Numbered from the stretch's first letter, positions 1 to 6,440 are shown. The stretch is 8,629 nucleotides of DNA from an uncultured Clostridia bacterium (GCA_934454035.1 CAKSFY010000097.1:1-8629), one strand, 5' to 3'. The notes: a model not told the origin generated them from the sequence alone. Made by a program: numbers and translations.

Positions 1-75
1 ATGTATGTATGTATGTATGTATGTATGTATGTATGTATGTATGTATGTATGTATGTATGTATGTATGTATGTATG
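1..75. repeat. Tetranucleotide microsatellite (ATGT)n, open at the left edge
   Basis: Eighteen perfect copies of ATGT plus a partial ATG run without interruption from the first base of the window, so the tract may continue beyond it. On the plus strand every unit contains an ATG, giving artificial open frames that read Met-Tyr-Val-Cys over and over; these are not genes. On the minus strand the unit is CATA and contains no ATG. A promoter-like sequence facing left (76-104) lies immediately beside the tract, so its transcript would start in the repeat. Tetranucleotide tracts of this length are prone to slippage; whether it has a regulatory role here cannot be decided from this window. Confidence 0.97.
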
Positions 76-104
76 AGTTTAAACCGTTCTGCCATAACTG
101 TCAA
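76..104 (-). promoter_or_regulatory. Predicted sigma-A promoter facing left into the microsatellite
   Basis: On the minus strand a perfect -35 box TTGACA (99-104) is followed after exactly 17 bp by TAAACT (76-81), which matches four of six positions of the -10 consensus. The -10 box overlaps the 8-bp palindrome GTTTAAAC (77-84). Transcription would begin about 7 nt further left, near base 69, inside the ATGT/CATA tract. The gene it would serve is outside the window. The call rests only on sequence match and spacing. Confidence 0.55.
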
Positions 105-137
105 GTCCTTTTTGTGTTTTTTTCATTTACCGCTAAT

Positions 138-166
138 ATTATACTCGATAAGGCAGAAAAAGTCAA
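138..166 (-). promoter_or_regulatory. Second predicted sigma-A promoter facing left
   Basis: On the minus strand TTGACT (161-166) is followed after 17 bp by a perfect TATAAT (138-143). It lies about 62 bp upstream of the promoter at 76-104 and points the same way, so the pair looks like tandem promoters for a gene beyond the left edge. The 10-mer GAGTATAATA that carries this -10 box occurs again at 196-205, where no good -35 box is seen at the right distance. AT richness raises the chance of coincidental matches. Confidence 0.5.
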
Positions 167-215
167 TATTATTTTTGCATATTTATTCAATATTATATTA
201 TACTCAAATGCTGGT

Positions 216-233
216 ATTTACTTATTAGTAAAT
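216..233 (-). terminator. Weak AT-rich hairpin just after the MATE gene
   Basis: The perfect inverted repeat ATTTACT / AGTAAAT with a 4-nt loop starts 7 nt after the MATE stop codon. It is almost all A-T pairs and is not followed by a U tract on the minus strand, so it is a poor intrinsic terminator. It is listed only because it is the single inverted repeat seen at the 3' end of that gene. The rest of 1-240 holds only the repeat and the two promoter-like sites. Confidence 0.2.
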
Positions 234-240
234 TTAACGG

Positions 241-1626
241 TTATTTTAATTCTGTAAATGTCTTAAATATTATAAATAACGCAATCAAAAATGTAAGTAT
301 ATCCGCCGTCGGGAAAGAATAAAGAATCCCGTCCAAACCCCAAAATACGGGCAGAAGAATCGGCAGCGACACACCGAAAACAATTTCTCTTGTCATTGTG
401 ACAACAGTTGATTCAAGTGCTTTGCCCATTGCCTGCAAATAAATAAACGTCCCCTTATTTACCGTTGCAAGCGGCAGCATACAAAGATATATTCTAAAAC
501 ATTTGACTGCATAACTTGCATAATATTCACTTTCATTTGCCGCTCCGAAAATTTCTATCAGCAGTCTCGGACAAAGTTCAACAATCAAAAGCGCCGCAAA
601 CCCGATAGCCGCTTCAGCCGAAATGAGATAAATAAACAGTTTTTTTGCTCTGTCCTTCCGTCCTGCACCGATATTATACCCTACAATCGGAATACTGCCG
701 GCGGACATTCCGATTGAAACAAAAATTGCTATCTGAAAAAACTTCATAACTATACCGAGCACTGCCAGCGGAATTTGAGAATATTCAGCTTTTGAGAAAA
801 TCGGATCTATTGCACCGTATTTCATGCACATACTCTGCACCGCCGCCATAGCGACAACAAGCGAAATTTGTGCCAGAAAGCTTGTAAATCCGAGAGATAA
901 AAACGATTTTGCCACATCCTTTTTAACAGAAAAGCTATCCTTGCTCAATCTGACCGCTTGCATATGAAAAAGATACCAAGCCGAAAGCACTGCGGTAATA
1001 ATTTGCCCGATAACTGTTGCAACAGCCGCGCCTGCCATGCCCATTTTTAACGGAAATATAAAAATCGGGTCAAGTATAATATTTGCCGCAGCACCTGCAA
1101 GAGTTGCCGCCATGGCAAATTTCGGACTTCCGTCCGAACGGATTATAGGATTCATTGCCTGCCCGAACATATAAAATGGCATGCCGAGCGTTATCCAAAA
1201 ATAATACTCTTTTGCATATTTATACGTTTCTTCATTGACCTTGCCGCCAAATACAGTGATAATCTGCTCCGAGAAAATAAAATAGACAAGCGTCAAAAAT
1301 ATGCTGCCTGCAAGACAAAGCACAATTGCATTTCCGATACTTCTGCGAGCTCTTTCAATATCATGTCTGCCCAGACACAGACTCACATAAGCGCAGCAGC
1401 CGTCGCCAATCATTACCGATATGGCAAGTGCCGCCACGGTAATCGGAAATACGACCGTATTTGCCGCATTTCCGCATGAGCCGAGATAGTCTGCATTTGC
1501 AATAAATATTTGGTCAACAATATTATAAAGCGCGGCAACAAGCAGTGAAATTATACACGGAACCGAGTATTTTTTCATCAGCTTTCCTATTTTTTCTGTC
1601 TCCAGAAAAGAGTTTGTTTTTTCCAT
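241..1626 (-). CDS. MATE-family multidrug/toxin exporter (MepA-like)
   Basis: The 461-residue protein is an integral membrane antiporter of the multi-antimicrobial extrusion family, expected to expel cationic drugs or toxic metabolites using the sodium or proton gradient. It has about twelve hydrophobic segments in two homologous halves, the usual layout and length. Family landmarks are VDQIFIA near residues 37-43, NPIIRSDGSPK at 159-169, NIILDPIFIF at 182-191, and the second-half counterpart GYNIGAGRKDRAKK. These resemble the MepA/NorM-like branch common in Clostridia. The start at 1626 is supported by GGGAGG at 1635-1640, 8 nt upstream. It follows the putative tryptophan importer operon but is separated from it by an intrinsic terminator, and a separate promoter is predicted at 1706-1734. 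The substrate cannot be told from sequence; the family is certain, the exact subfamily less so. Confidence 0.95.
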   Translation of the reverse strand: MEKTNSFLETEKIGKLMKKYSVPCIISLLVAALYNIVDQIFIANADYLGSCGNAANTVVFPITVAALAISVMIGDGCCAYVSLCLGRHDIERARRSIGNAIVLCLAGSIFLTLVYFIFSEQIITVFGGKVNEETYKYAKEYYFWITLGMPFYMFGQAMNPIIRSDGSPKFAMAATLAGAAANIILDPIFIFPLKMGMAGAAVATVIGQIITAVLSAWYLFHMQAVRLSKDSFSVKKDVAKSFLSLGFTSFLAQISLVVAMAAVQSMCMKYGAIDPIFSKAEYSQIPLAVLGIVMKFFQIAIFVSIGMSAGSIPIVGYNIGAGRKDRAKKLFIYLISAEAAIGFAALLIVELCPRLLIEIFGAANESEYYASYAVKCFRIYLCMLPLATVNKGTFIYLQAMGKALESTVVTMTREIVFGVSLPILLPVFWGLDGILYSFPTADILTFLIALFIIFKTFTELK

Positions 1627-1647
1627 ATAAATTTCCTCCCAACAAAT

Positions 1648-1691
1648 AAAAAAAGCAGCTGAAACAACCGGATTTACGCCGTTTCAGCTAC
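1648..1691 (-). terminator. Intrinsic terminator: end of ABC operon and possible attenuator of the MATE gene
   Basis: On the minus strand GTAGCTGAAAC and GTTTCAGCTGC form an 11-bp stem (one G-U pair) around a 15-nt loop that can itself pair CGG with CCG. It is followed directly by seven U residues (1648-1654). This is a strong rho-independent terminator. It lies 89 bp past the ATPase stop codon and so ends the importer operon. Its U tract stops only 7 nt before the MATE ribosome-binding site, which leaves no room for a promoter between them; MATE transcripts must therefore pass through this hairpin. Confidence 0.88.
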
Positions 1692-1705
1692 TCATTGCTT
1701 TCTTT

Positions 1706-1734
1706 ATTTTATCACATTCAAAAGAATTTTTCAA
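1706..1734 (-). promoter_or_regulatory. Predicted promoter of the MATE gene
   Basis: On the minus strand TTGAAA (1729-1734) is followed after 17 bp by TAAAAT (1706-1711), preceded by TGA to give an extended -10 (TGnTAAAAT). The predicted transcript starts near 1699, only a few nucleotides before the terminator hairpin at 1655-1691. Spacing and the extended -10 support it, but the region is AT-rich. Confidence 0.55.
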
Positions 1735-1780
1735 ATGGATTTTTTACACAAAATTTTTGTTTTTTCTCTCAATATTTTTA

Positions 1781-2554
1781 TCAGTTTCCGCATTCTATGC
1801 TTATTTCATTAAACATCTTCAGATAGTTGTCGATTCCGTAGGCTTTTTTGTCATCACCGGAAATATCAAGCACAATATCACCCTCATGCATCATAATCGA
1901 ACGGGTTCCGTACTCGACCGCATAGCGCAGATTATGTGTAACCATAAGTGTGGTAATCTGTTTTTCACGGACGATTTTTTCGGTCAGTTCCATGACAATA
2001 TCGCCCGATTTCGGGTCAAGTGCCGCAGTGTGTTCATCCAACAAAAGCAGTTCAGGGCGCACCAGTGTTGCCATAATCAGCGACAACGCCTGTCTCTGAC
2101 CTCCCGACAACGCTCCTGCCTTTGTATTAAGTCTGTTTTCCAGTCCCATTCCGAGAATTTCAAGCTGGCTTTTGTACTCTTCTTTGCGCTTGTTATTTAA
2201 TCCGGCAGTAAGTCCGTATCTTTTAGCCTTATTGTCGGCAATCGACATATTTTCAAATATAGTCATTGACGGGCATGTTCCGACAGACGGATTCTGAAAA
2301 ACACGGGCAATCCTTTTTGCTCTTTTGTAATTTTTCTGCTTTGAAATGTCCTCTCCGTCCAGAATAACACTTCCTGAATCGGGCATAATGTCACCGGACA
2401 CTATATTCAGCATAGTTGTTTTTCCAGAGCCGTTGCTCCCTACTACGGCAACAAAATCACCTTTTTTTATCGAAAGGTTAAAGTCGGAAAAAAGGATTTT
2501 CTCGTCAATAGTTCCCTCATTAAAAGTTTTATTAATATGCTCAAGCTTTAACAT
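1781..2554 (-). CDS. trpZ: ABC transporter ATPase of the TrpXYZ-type importer
   Basis: This 257-residue cytoplasmic ATPase should power import by hydrolysing ATP as a dimer bound to the permease encoded just upstream. Visible motifs in order are Walker A GSNGSGKT (39-46), Q-loop FQN (86-88), ABC signature LSGGQ (149-153), Walker B LLLLDE (168-173) with D-loop HTAALD, and the H-loop histidine in MVTHN (207). All catalytic residues are present and the length is normal. The start at 2554 follows AAAGGAA about 8 nt upstream, and the gene begins 16 nt after the permease stop, so the two are co-transcribed. The 'DEHTAALDP' wording is characteristic, as I recall, of ATPases that partner ABC_sub_bind lipoproteins. 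The symbol is given by analogy with trpXYZ operons; the transported substrate is an inference. Confidence 0.9.
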   Translation of the reverse strand: MLKLEHINKTFNEGTIDEKILFSDFNLSIKKGDFVAVVGSNGSGKTTMLNIVSGDIMPDSGSVILDGEDISKQKNYKRAKRIARVFQNPSVGTCPSMTIFENMSIADNKAKRYGLTAGLNNKRKEEYKSQLEILGMGLENRLNTKAGALSGGQRQALSLIMATLVRPELLLLDEHTAALDPKSGDIVMELTEKIVREKQITTLMVTHNLRYAVEYGTRSIMMHEGDIVLDISGDDKKAYGIDNYLKMFNEISIECGN

Positions 2555-2570
2555 ATCGGCAGTTCCTTTC

Positions 2571-3440
2571 TTACCTATGCTTTTTTACGGGTGCTTTGTT
2601 CAGCATAAGCGTTACGATAAACAGAATAGTGATTATCAGGTTTGTATCGGACGACTGCAAGCCTATGCCGATTGCGGCAGTAATGCATGCTTTATATATA
2701 ATCATTCCGAACAGCACCCCGGTTGTAACGCTTAAAAAGCTTATCTTTTTAAATACGGTTGTACCTATAATAACCGCTGCAAGACCCATTACCATGGTTC
2801 CTGTTCCGGATGTAATATCAAACTGCATATTTCTTTGGCAGCTGAGCGCTCCGGAAAGTGCCACAAGCGCATTCGCTATTGCAAGACCGATTATCTTTAT
2901 CGTTCCCGGATTTTGCGCCAAGGTTACCACAAGACCTTCATTGTCTCCGGCACTTCTTAAAAGGAATCCCGATTTTGTACGCATATACCAGTCAAGCAGA
3001 TATTTTGCCGCGAGCGCAATTATTACTATCCAAACAAGATACTTAAAAGAAGTAAGCCATGCAGGGATTTTGTCAATCAATGTGAAAATCGTCTTTTCCT
3101 GCATAAGGAATTTGTTCGGTGCACCGACAATTCTGTAATTAACCGAATACAATGCCGTCATCATCAATATTCCTGCAAGCAAATCCTTGATTTTCAGCTT
3201 GACATTAAAAACTCCGGTTACCGCTCCGGCTGCCGCTCCGCACAAAGCCGCTGCCAAAAGGCACAGCCACGGATTGACGCCCTTTACTATCAATGCGGTC
3301 GAAACCGCAGCGCCGAGCGGAAAAGTTCCGTCAACGGAAAGGTCGGGAAAATCAAGTATCTTATAGCTTATATATATTCCCAACGCCATAATTCCGTATA
3401 TAAGTCCCTGCTCCAATATTCCTATAATAATGCCGCCCAC
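2571..3440 (-). CDS. trpY: ABC transporter permease (LivH-like) of the TrpXYZ-type importer
   Basis: This 289-residue membrane protein belongs to the branched-chain-amino-acid-type permease family (BPD_transp_2) and would form the membrane channel, probably as a homodimer because only one permease gene is present. Eight or more hydrophobic segments are visible, with family landmarks YKILDFPDLSVDGTFPLGAA near residues 25-44 and GLVVTLAQNPG near 169-179. It starts with GTG at 3438-3440, supported by GGGAGG 8 nt upstream, and no in-frame ATG fits better. It begins 17 nt after the lipoprotein stop and ends 16 nt before the ATPase, so the three genes form one operon. Homologues in streptococci and clostridia are annotated as tryptophan or amino-acid transport permeases. 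Confidence 0.9.
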   Translation of the reverse strand: MGGIIIGILEQGLIYGIMALGIYISYKILDFPDLSVDGTFPLGAAVSTALIVKGVNPWLCLLAAALCGAAAGAVTGVFNVKLKIKDLLAGILMMTALYSVNYRIVGAPNKFLMQEKTIFTLIDKIPAWLTSFKYLVWIVIIALAAKYLLDWYMRTKSGFLLRSAGDNEGLVVTLAQNPGTIKIIGLAIANALVALSGALSCQRNMQFDITSGTGTMVMGLAAVIIGTTVFKKISFLSVTTGVLFGMIIYKACITAAIGIGLQSSDTNLIITILFIVTLMLNKAPVKKHR

Positions 3441-3457
3441 CGGTAATACCTCCCGAA

Positions 3458-4450
3458 TCAGTTCACTGTTTCTGCTTTAACTGCCACATCATTCGGAATC
3501 TTTATTCCCAAATCGTTTGCGGCATTTATATTAATAGTAATTTTGCTTTCTTTGATTGTTTCAAATGGCATTTTTGAAATATCCTCACCCTTTAACACCT
3601 TTGCTGCCATATTTCCTGCCTGTACGCCGAGAGCCACATAATCAAGTCCTGCCGATGCGATGCATCCGTTCTTAACCTGTTCTTCCTCCGAGCCGAACAC
3701 AGGAATATTTTGGGCATTTGCCTTTTCCAATACTGCAGAAAGTGCTGCAACAACCGTGTTATCGGTCAGGTTGGATATGCAGTCTACCTGTTTGAGCAAA
3801 ATATCGGCAGCTTGTGTAACCTCTGCCTGCTTTGCTATACCTTTGTCAATAATCTGAAATCCGTAATCAGCCGCCAATGTCTTGTAAAGCTCAATTGTAC
3901 TGATTGAATTTGCCTCGCTTGTAGTATAAATTATACCGATTTTCTTAGCATCCGGCAAGATTGCCCTTATCAGCTCAAGCTGATCCTTTACCGGCAAAAG
4001 GTCACTGATTCCGGTTATTCCCTCCATAGGCTGAGTTTCGGAAACCGCAAGTCCTGCGCCGACCGGGTCGGAAATCGCATTGAATATTACCGGGATATTT
4101 TTTTCCTTGCAGGCAACATAAAGAGCCTGTGCAGACGGAGTTGCAATACCGCAAACCAAATCCATTCCGCTGTTTGCAAAGGACTGAGCAATCTGTGTAT
4201 TCATGGAATCATTTGCCTGTGCCGCCTGGTAATCTATTTCAAGATTTTCACCCTCAACAAAGCCGTTTTCCTTAAGTCCTTCTATAAATCCTTTCCGGCA
4301 ATTGTCCAGTGACGGGTGATCCGCATACTGCGTAATACCTATTTTATAAGTATCCTTTTTGCCTGCCGTCTGTCCGTCTCCTGCCGAACAAGAAGCCAGC
4401 ATCATTGCCGCCATTCCCATAGCTAATACCTTTGTGATTGTTTTTTTCAT
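3458..4450 (-). CDS. trpX: Substrate-binding lipoprotein of ABC importer, ABC_sub_bind family, putative tryptophan binder
   Basis: The 330-residue protein captures the ligand outside the membrane and delivers it to the permease. It has a lysine-containing N-terminus, a hydrophobic signal segment and a lipobox LASC with the lipidated cysteine at residue 21. The mature part fits the ABC_sub_bind family (PF04392): IGITQYADHPSLD near residues 37-49, CGIATPSAQA at 100-109, a serine/threonine-rich IIYTTSEANS near 174-183, DNTVVAAL in the central region and PVFGSEEEQVK in the second lobe. A pneumococcal relative has, to my knowledge, been crystallised with L-tryptophan, and operons of this kind are often preceded by Trp-specific T-boxes, hence trpXYZ. 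The start at 4450 is supported by AGAAAGGA about 9 nt upstream. It is the first gene of its operon, behind a consensus promoter and an unusual leader with UAG triplets and a terminator. The ligand is inferred from family and leader, not proven. Confidence 0.87.
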   Translation of the reverse strand: MKKTITKVLAMGMAAMMLASCSAGDGQTAGKKDTYKIGITQYADHPSLDNCRKGFIEGLKENGFVEGENLEIDYQAAQANDSMNTQIAQSFANSGMDLVCGIATPSAQALYVACKEKNIPVIFNAISDPVGAGLAVSETQPMEGITGISDLLPVKDQLELIRAILPDAKKIGIIYTTSEANSISTIELYKTLAADYGFQIIDKGIAKQAEVTQAADILLKQVDCISNLTDNTVVAALSAVLEKANAQNIPVFGSEEEQVKNGCIASAGLDYVALGVQAGNMAAKVLKGEDISKMPFETIKESKITININAANDLGIKIPNDVAVKAETVN

Positions 4451-4483
4451 AATAATACATCCTTTCTCTTGCTGTTCGGGAAT

Positions 4484-4514
4484 AAAAAACCCTTTAAATC
4501 ATAGATTTAAAGGG
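4484..4514 (-). terminator. Intrinsic terminator (attenuator) in the trpX leader
   Basis: On the minus strand CCCTTTAAATC and GATTTAAAGGG form a perfect 11-bp stem with a 3-nt loop (TAT), followed at once by six U residues (4484-4489). The hairpin lies between the promoter at 4596-4624 and the trpX start, so transcription must read through it to express the operon. This makes it an attenuator rather than the terminator of the preceding met operon. The U tract ends 33 nt before the trpX start codon, and the ribosome-binding site lies downstream of it. Confidence 0.88.
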
Positions 4515-4578
4515 TATAAAAAATCAAATTCAGTTTAAAATCCGAACTAATCTAATCTATTCACCTTTAAGCTAATCT
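4503..4578 (-). promoter_or_regulatory. Possible antiterminator fold competing with the trpX-leader terminator
   Basis: On the minus-strand RNA the segment UUAAAGG (4570-4564) is complementary to CCUUUAA (4513-4507). After a 4-nt bulge, AGAU (4578-4575) is complementary to AUCU (4506-4503). The right-hand partners are most of the 5' arm of the terminator, so the two folds exclude each other. The left-hand partners overlap the first block of UAG triplets. The pairing was found by eye, is AU-rich, and encloses a large loop; no folding energy was computed. Confidence 0.4.
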
Positions 4579-4589
4579 AATCTATTCTG
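4547..4589 (-). promoter_or_regulatory. UAG-triplet array in trpX leader: candidate TRAP (MtrB) binding site
   Basis: The minus-strand RNA contains GAAUAGAUUAGAUUAG twice as perfect 16-nt direct repeats (4572-4587 and 4547-4562), offset by exactly 25 nt. The triplets begin at 4589 (CAG), 4584, 4579 and 4574 (UAG), then after two register positions without a match at 4559, 4554 and 4549 (UAG). Every one sits on the same 5-nt register, that is NAG with 2-nt spacers, and 25 is a multiple of 5. TRAP is known to wrap RNA around an 11-subunit ring that binds GAG/UAG triplets with 2-3 nt spacers. The array starts at or just after the predicted transcription start and overlaps the left arm of a possible antiterminator. 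Alternatively it could be a DNA operator of two direct repeats. No mtrB gene is in the window. Confidence 0.5.
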
Positions 4590-4595
4590 AAAACT

Positions 4596-4624
4596 ATTAT
4601 ACACTATCTTTTTTAATATGTCAA
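4596..4624 (-). promoter_or_regulatory. Consensus sigma-A promoter of trpXYZ
   Basis: On the minus strand TTGACA (4619-4624) and TATAAT (4596-4601) are both perfect matches and are separated by exactly 17 bp. Predicted transcription begins near 4589, giving a leader of about 140 nt before the trpX start codon. Such an intrinsically strong promoter fits a system controlled after initiation, by attenuation in the leader. Confidence 0.88.
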
Positions 4625-4652
4625 TACTTTATTTCAAAAAAATAATAATTTT

Positions 4653-5363
4653 CTAACCTCTGCCCTTTAAGCGCTTATCAGACTTTGCGGCAAAATGAGT
4701 CCCTATGCCCTGAAAAAGCTCAACAAGCAGAATCAAAAGTACTACCGCTGCAAGCATTACCAGATATTTATATCTGTAATAGCCGTAATTAATTGCAATC
4801 TTTCCGAGACCTCCGCCACCGATTATTCCGCTCATTGCCGAATACCCGAGTATGGTCGTAATGGCAATCGTAAAGTTGGAAATAAGCGACGGAACGCTTT
4901 CGGGAATCATCACCTTAGTAATAATCTGAAAAGGCGATGCGCCCATGCTCTGTGCGGCTTCTATAATATTCGGGTTAATTTCTCTTAAGCTGCTCTCCAC
5001 AAGCCGCGCCACAAAAGGAAAAGACGCTATTACCAAAGGCACTATAGACGCAACCGTTCCGACAGATGTTCCGACAATCAGTCTTGTCAGCGGAATCACC
5101 ATAATCATAAGTATCAAAAAAGGAACCGAACGCAGAAGATTAATTATAATACCCAGTATTTTCATTACGCCTTTCGGAAGCGGCATAACTCCGTTTTTCT
5201 CACCGGCAACCAAAAGCACTCCGAGCGGCATACCGATTATAATTGCAAACAAAGTGGACAGAACAGTCACATAAAATGTTTCCCATGTTGCAAGCAAAAA
5301 TTCACTTTTTAATATTTCCGCTGTTTCCGCCAAAACCTCGGGGGAAAATAAATTACTGAACAT
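4653..5363 (-). CDS. metI: Methionine ABC transporter permease MetI
   Basis: The 236-residue inner-membrane protein forms the channel of the methionine importer and is expected to act as a homodimer. About five hydrophobic segments are visible. The cytoplasmic coupling (EAA) motif that docks on the ATPase is clear at roughly residues 135-154, with EAAQSMGASP followed by IPES. The glycine-rich IIGGGGLGKIAINYGY stretch (180-195) is typical of MetI. Length is slightly above the usual 215-225 because of a longer N-terminus. The ATG at 5363 lies inside the last codons of metN (11-bp overlap, different frame), and its ribosome-binding site GGAGGTGG is within metN, so translation is probably coupled. 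It is the last gene of metQ-metN-metI; no convincing terminator follows before the trpX promoter. Confidence 0.93.
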   Translation of the reverse strand: MFSNLFSPEVLAETAEILKSEFLLATWETFYVTVLSTLFAIIIGMPLGVLLVAGEKNGVMPLPKGVMKILGIIINLLRSVPFLILMIMVIPLTRLIVGTSVGTVASIVPLVIASFPFVARLVESSLREINPNIIEAAQSMGASPFQIITKVMIPESVPSLISNFTIAITTILGYSAMSGIIGGGGLGKIAINYGYYRYKYLVMLAAVVLLILLVELFQGIGTHFAAKSDKRLKGRG

Positions 5364-6366
5364 TTCTCTCCACCTCCTCTGCTATAACATCTTCTGTCTT
5401 ATGCAGATAATCTATTGCTTTTTTAACATTCTCATCACCGCCGGAAATACCCAAAAGCATATTTCCGTAAACCTTTTCGCCTATAATTCTCGTAGACGCA
5501 CCGAGTATATTCGGAGTTATGTTTATATCTATCGACATTTTTGCAATCAACGGCGACGCAGCCGCACCCGAGCCGTTAAATACAACTCTTATACACCTTT
5601 CGCCATCAATTCCCGATGTAATGTTTTCCGCACCGTCCGGGAAAACCAGTCTCTTTGCCGCTTTTGATTTTGGATTTGAAAAAATTTCGCTCACATCTCC
5701 CGATTCGGCAACAACTCCGCCGTCAAGAATAGCCACATGGTTGCATATTTCTTCAACAACGCTCATCTGATGAGTAATTATTATAACCGTTATACCCAGC
5801 TTTTGATTTATTTCTCTGATAAGGCTCAATATTGAATGGGTTGTTTTCGGGTCAAGAGCGCTTGTTGCTTCATCGCACAAAAGTACCTTCGGGTTTGTGG
5901 CAAGCGCCCTCGCAATTGCAATTCTCTGCTGCTGTCCTCCCGAAAGCTGCGCCGGATATGCATTTGCCTTATCGGGCAGACCTACAATTTCCAGAAGCTC
6001 CTTCGCCCTCTTTTGTGCGTCCGCCTTTTTTATGCCGGCAAGCTCAAGCGGAAAGCATATATTTTTAAGGCAGGTTCTCTGCATAAGCAGATTAAAGCCC
6101 TGGAAAATCATTGTAACGCTGCGGCGAACCCTTCTGAGCTCCGACTCAGATATATTGCCGATATTAACACCGTCAATCAGGACCTCGCCCTCTGTCGGTC
6201 TTTCAAGCATGTTAATGCACCTGACAAGCGTGCTTTTGCCTGCGCCGCTCATTCCTATAATCCCGTAAATGTCGCCGTCCTCAACAGTGATATTTACATC
6301 TTTCAGCGCTTCGACGCTGCCGTCAGCAGTATTAAATGTCTTGCACAAGTTTTTTATCTCTATCAT
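5353..6366 (-). CDS. metN: Methionine ABC transporter ATPase MetN with C-terminal NIL domain
   Basis: The 337-residue ATPase drives methionine uptake. Its nucleotide-binding domain (about 1-240) has Walker A GMSGAGKS (38-45), Q-loop FQG (88-90), signature LSGGQ (141-145), Walker B VLLCDE (161-166) followed by ATSALD, and the H-loop histidine at 199. The remaining 80-90 residues, with RVVFNGSGAAASPLIAKM and GNMLLGISGGDENVKKAIDYL, match the NIL (ACT-like) domain, which in MetN of E. coli binds methionine and inhibits transport from the inside. This domain separates MetN from ordinary polar-amino-acid ATPases. The start at 6366 follows GGGGGA, 6-7 nt upstream. It lies 74 bp after metQ, a gap containing a strong hairpin, and overlaps metI by 11 bp. 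Confidence 0.95.
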   Translation of the reverse strand: MIEIKNLCKTFNTADGSVEALKDVNITVEDGDIYGIIGMSGAGKSTLVRCINMLERPTEGEVLIDGVNIGNISESELRRVRRSVTMIFQGFNLLMQRTCLKNICFPLELAGIKKADAQKRAKELLEIVGLPDKANAYPAQLSGGQQQRIAIARALATNPKVLLCDEATSALDPKTTHSILSLIREINQKLGITVIIITHQMSVVEEICNHVAILDGGVVAESGDVSEIFSNPKSKAAKRLVFPDGAENITSGIDGERCIRVVFNGSGAAASPLIAKMSIDINITPNILGASTRIIGEKVYGNMLLGISGGDENVKKAIDYLHKTEDVIAEEVERNVQ

Positions 6367-6389
6367 AAAAATCCCCCGAATAAACGGCT

Positions 6390-6417
6390 ATACAGCGGCA
6401 CAAAAATGCCGCTGTAT
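6390..6417 (-). other. Intercistronic hairpin between metQ and metN
   Basis: ATACAGCGGC and GCCGCTGTAT form a perfect 10-bp stem around an 8-nt loop, 23 nt after the metQ stop codon. On the minus strand it is followed by AGCCGTTTATT rather than a U run, so it is not a classical terminator. In ABC importer operons such hairpins often protect the upstream binding-protein message from 3' decay and so raise binding-protein levels over ATPase and permease. That role is inferred from position. Confidence 0.7.
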
Positions 6418-6440
6418 AAAAAGACCGCTGTTATTTTAAA

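Noticed and set aside
1..257. Plus-strand reading frames starting in the ATGT tract
   Set aside because: They are a by-product of the repeat (each unit supplies an ATG), have no ribosome-binding site, and run into AT-rich DNA containing promoters for the other strand.
1757..2200. Plus-strand open frame of 147 codons opposite trpZ
   Set aside because: It lies opposite the conserved ATPase signature and Walker B region and reads as low-complexity Cys/His-rich shadow sequence.
4484..4514. Terminator of the metQNI operon
   Set aside because: It lies downstream of the trpX promoter, so it belongs to the trpX leader; between the metI stop (4653) and that promoter there is no stem with a U tract.
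4542..4589. Trp-codon leader peptide or T-box in the trpX leader
   Set aside because: There is no ATG or TGG in the leader before the terminator; the only short start-stop frame (GTG at 4564) encodes five residues without Trp. The T-box hallmark sequence is absent.
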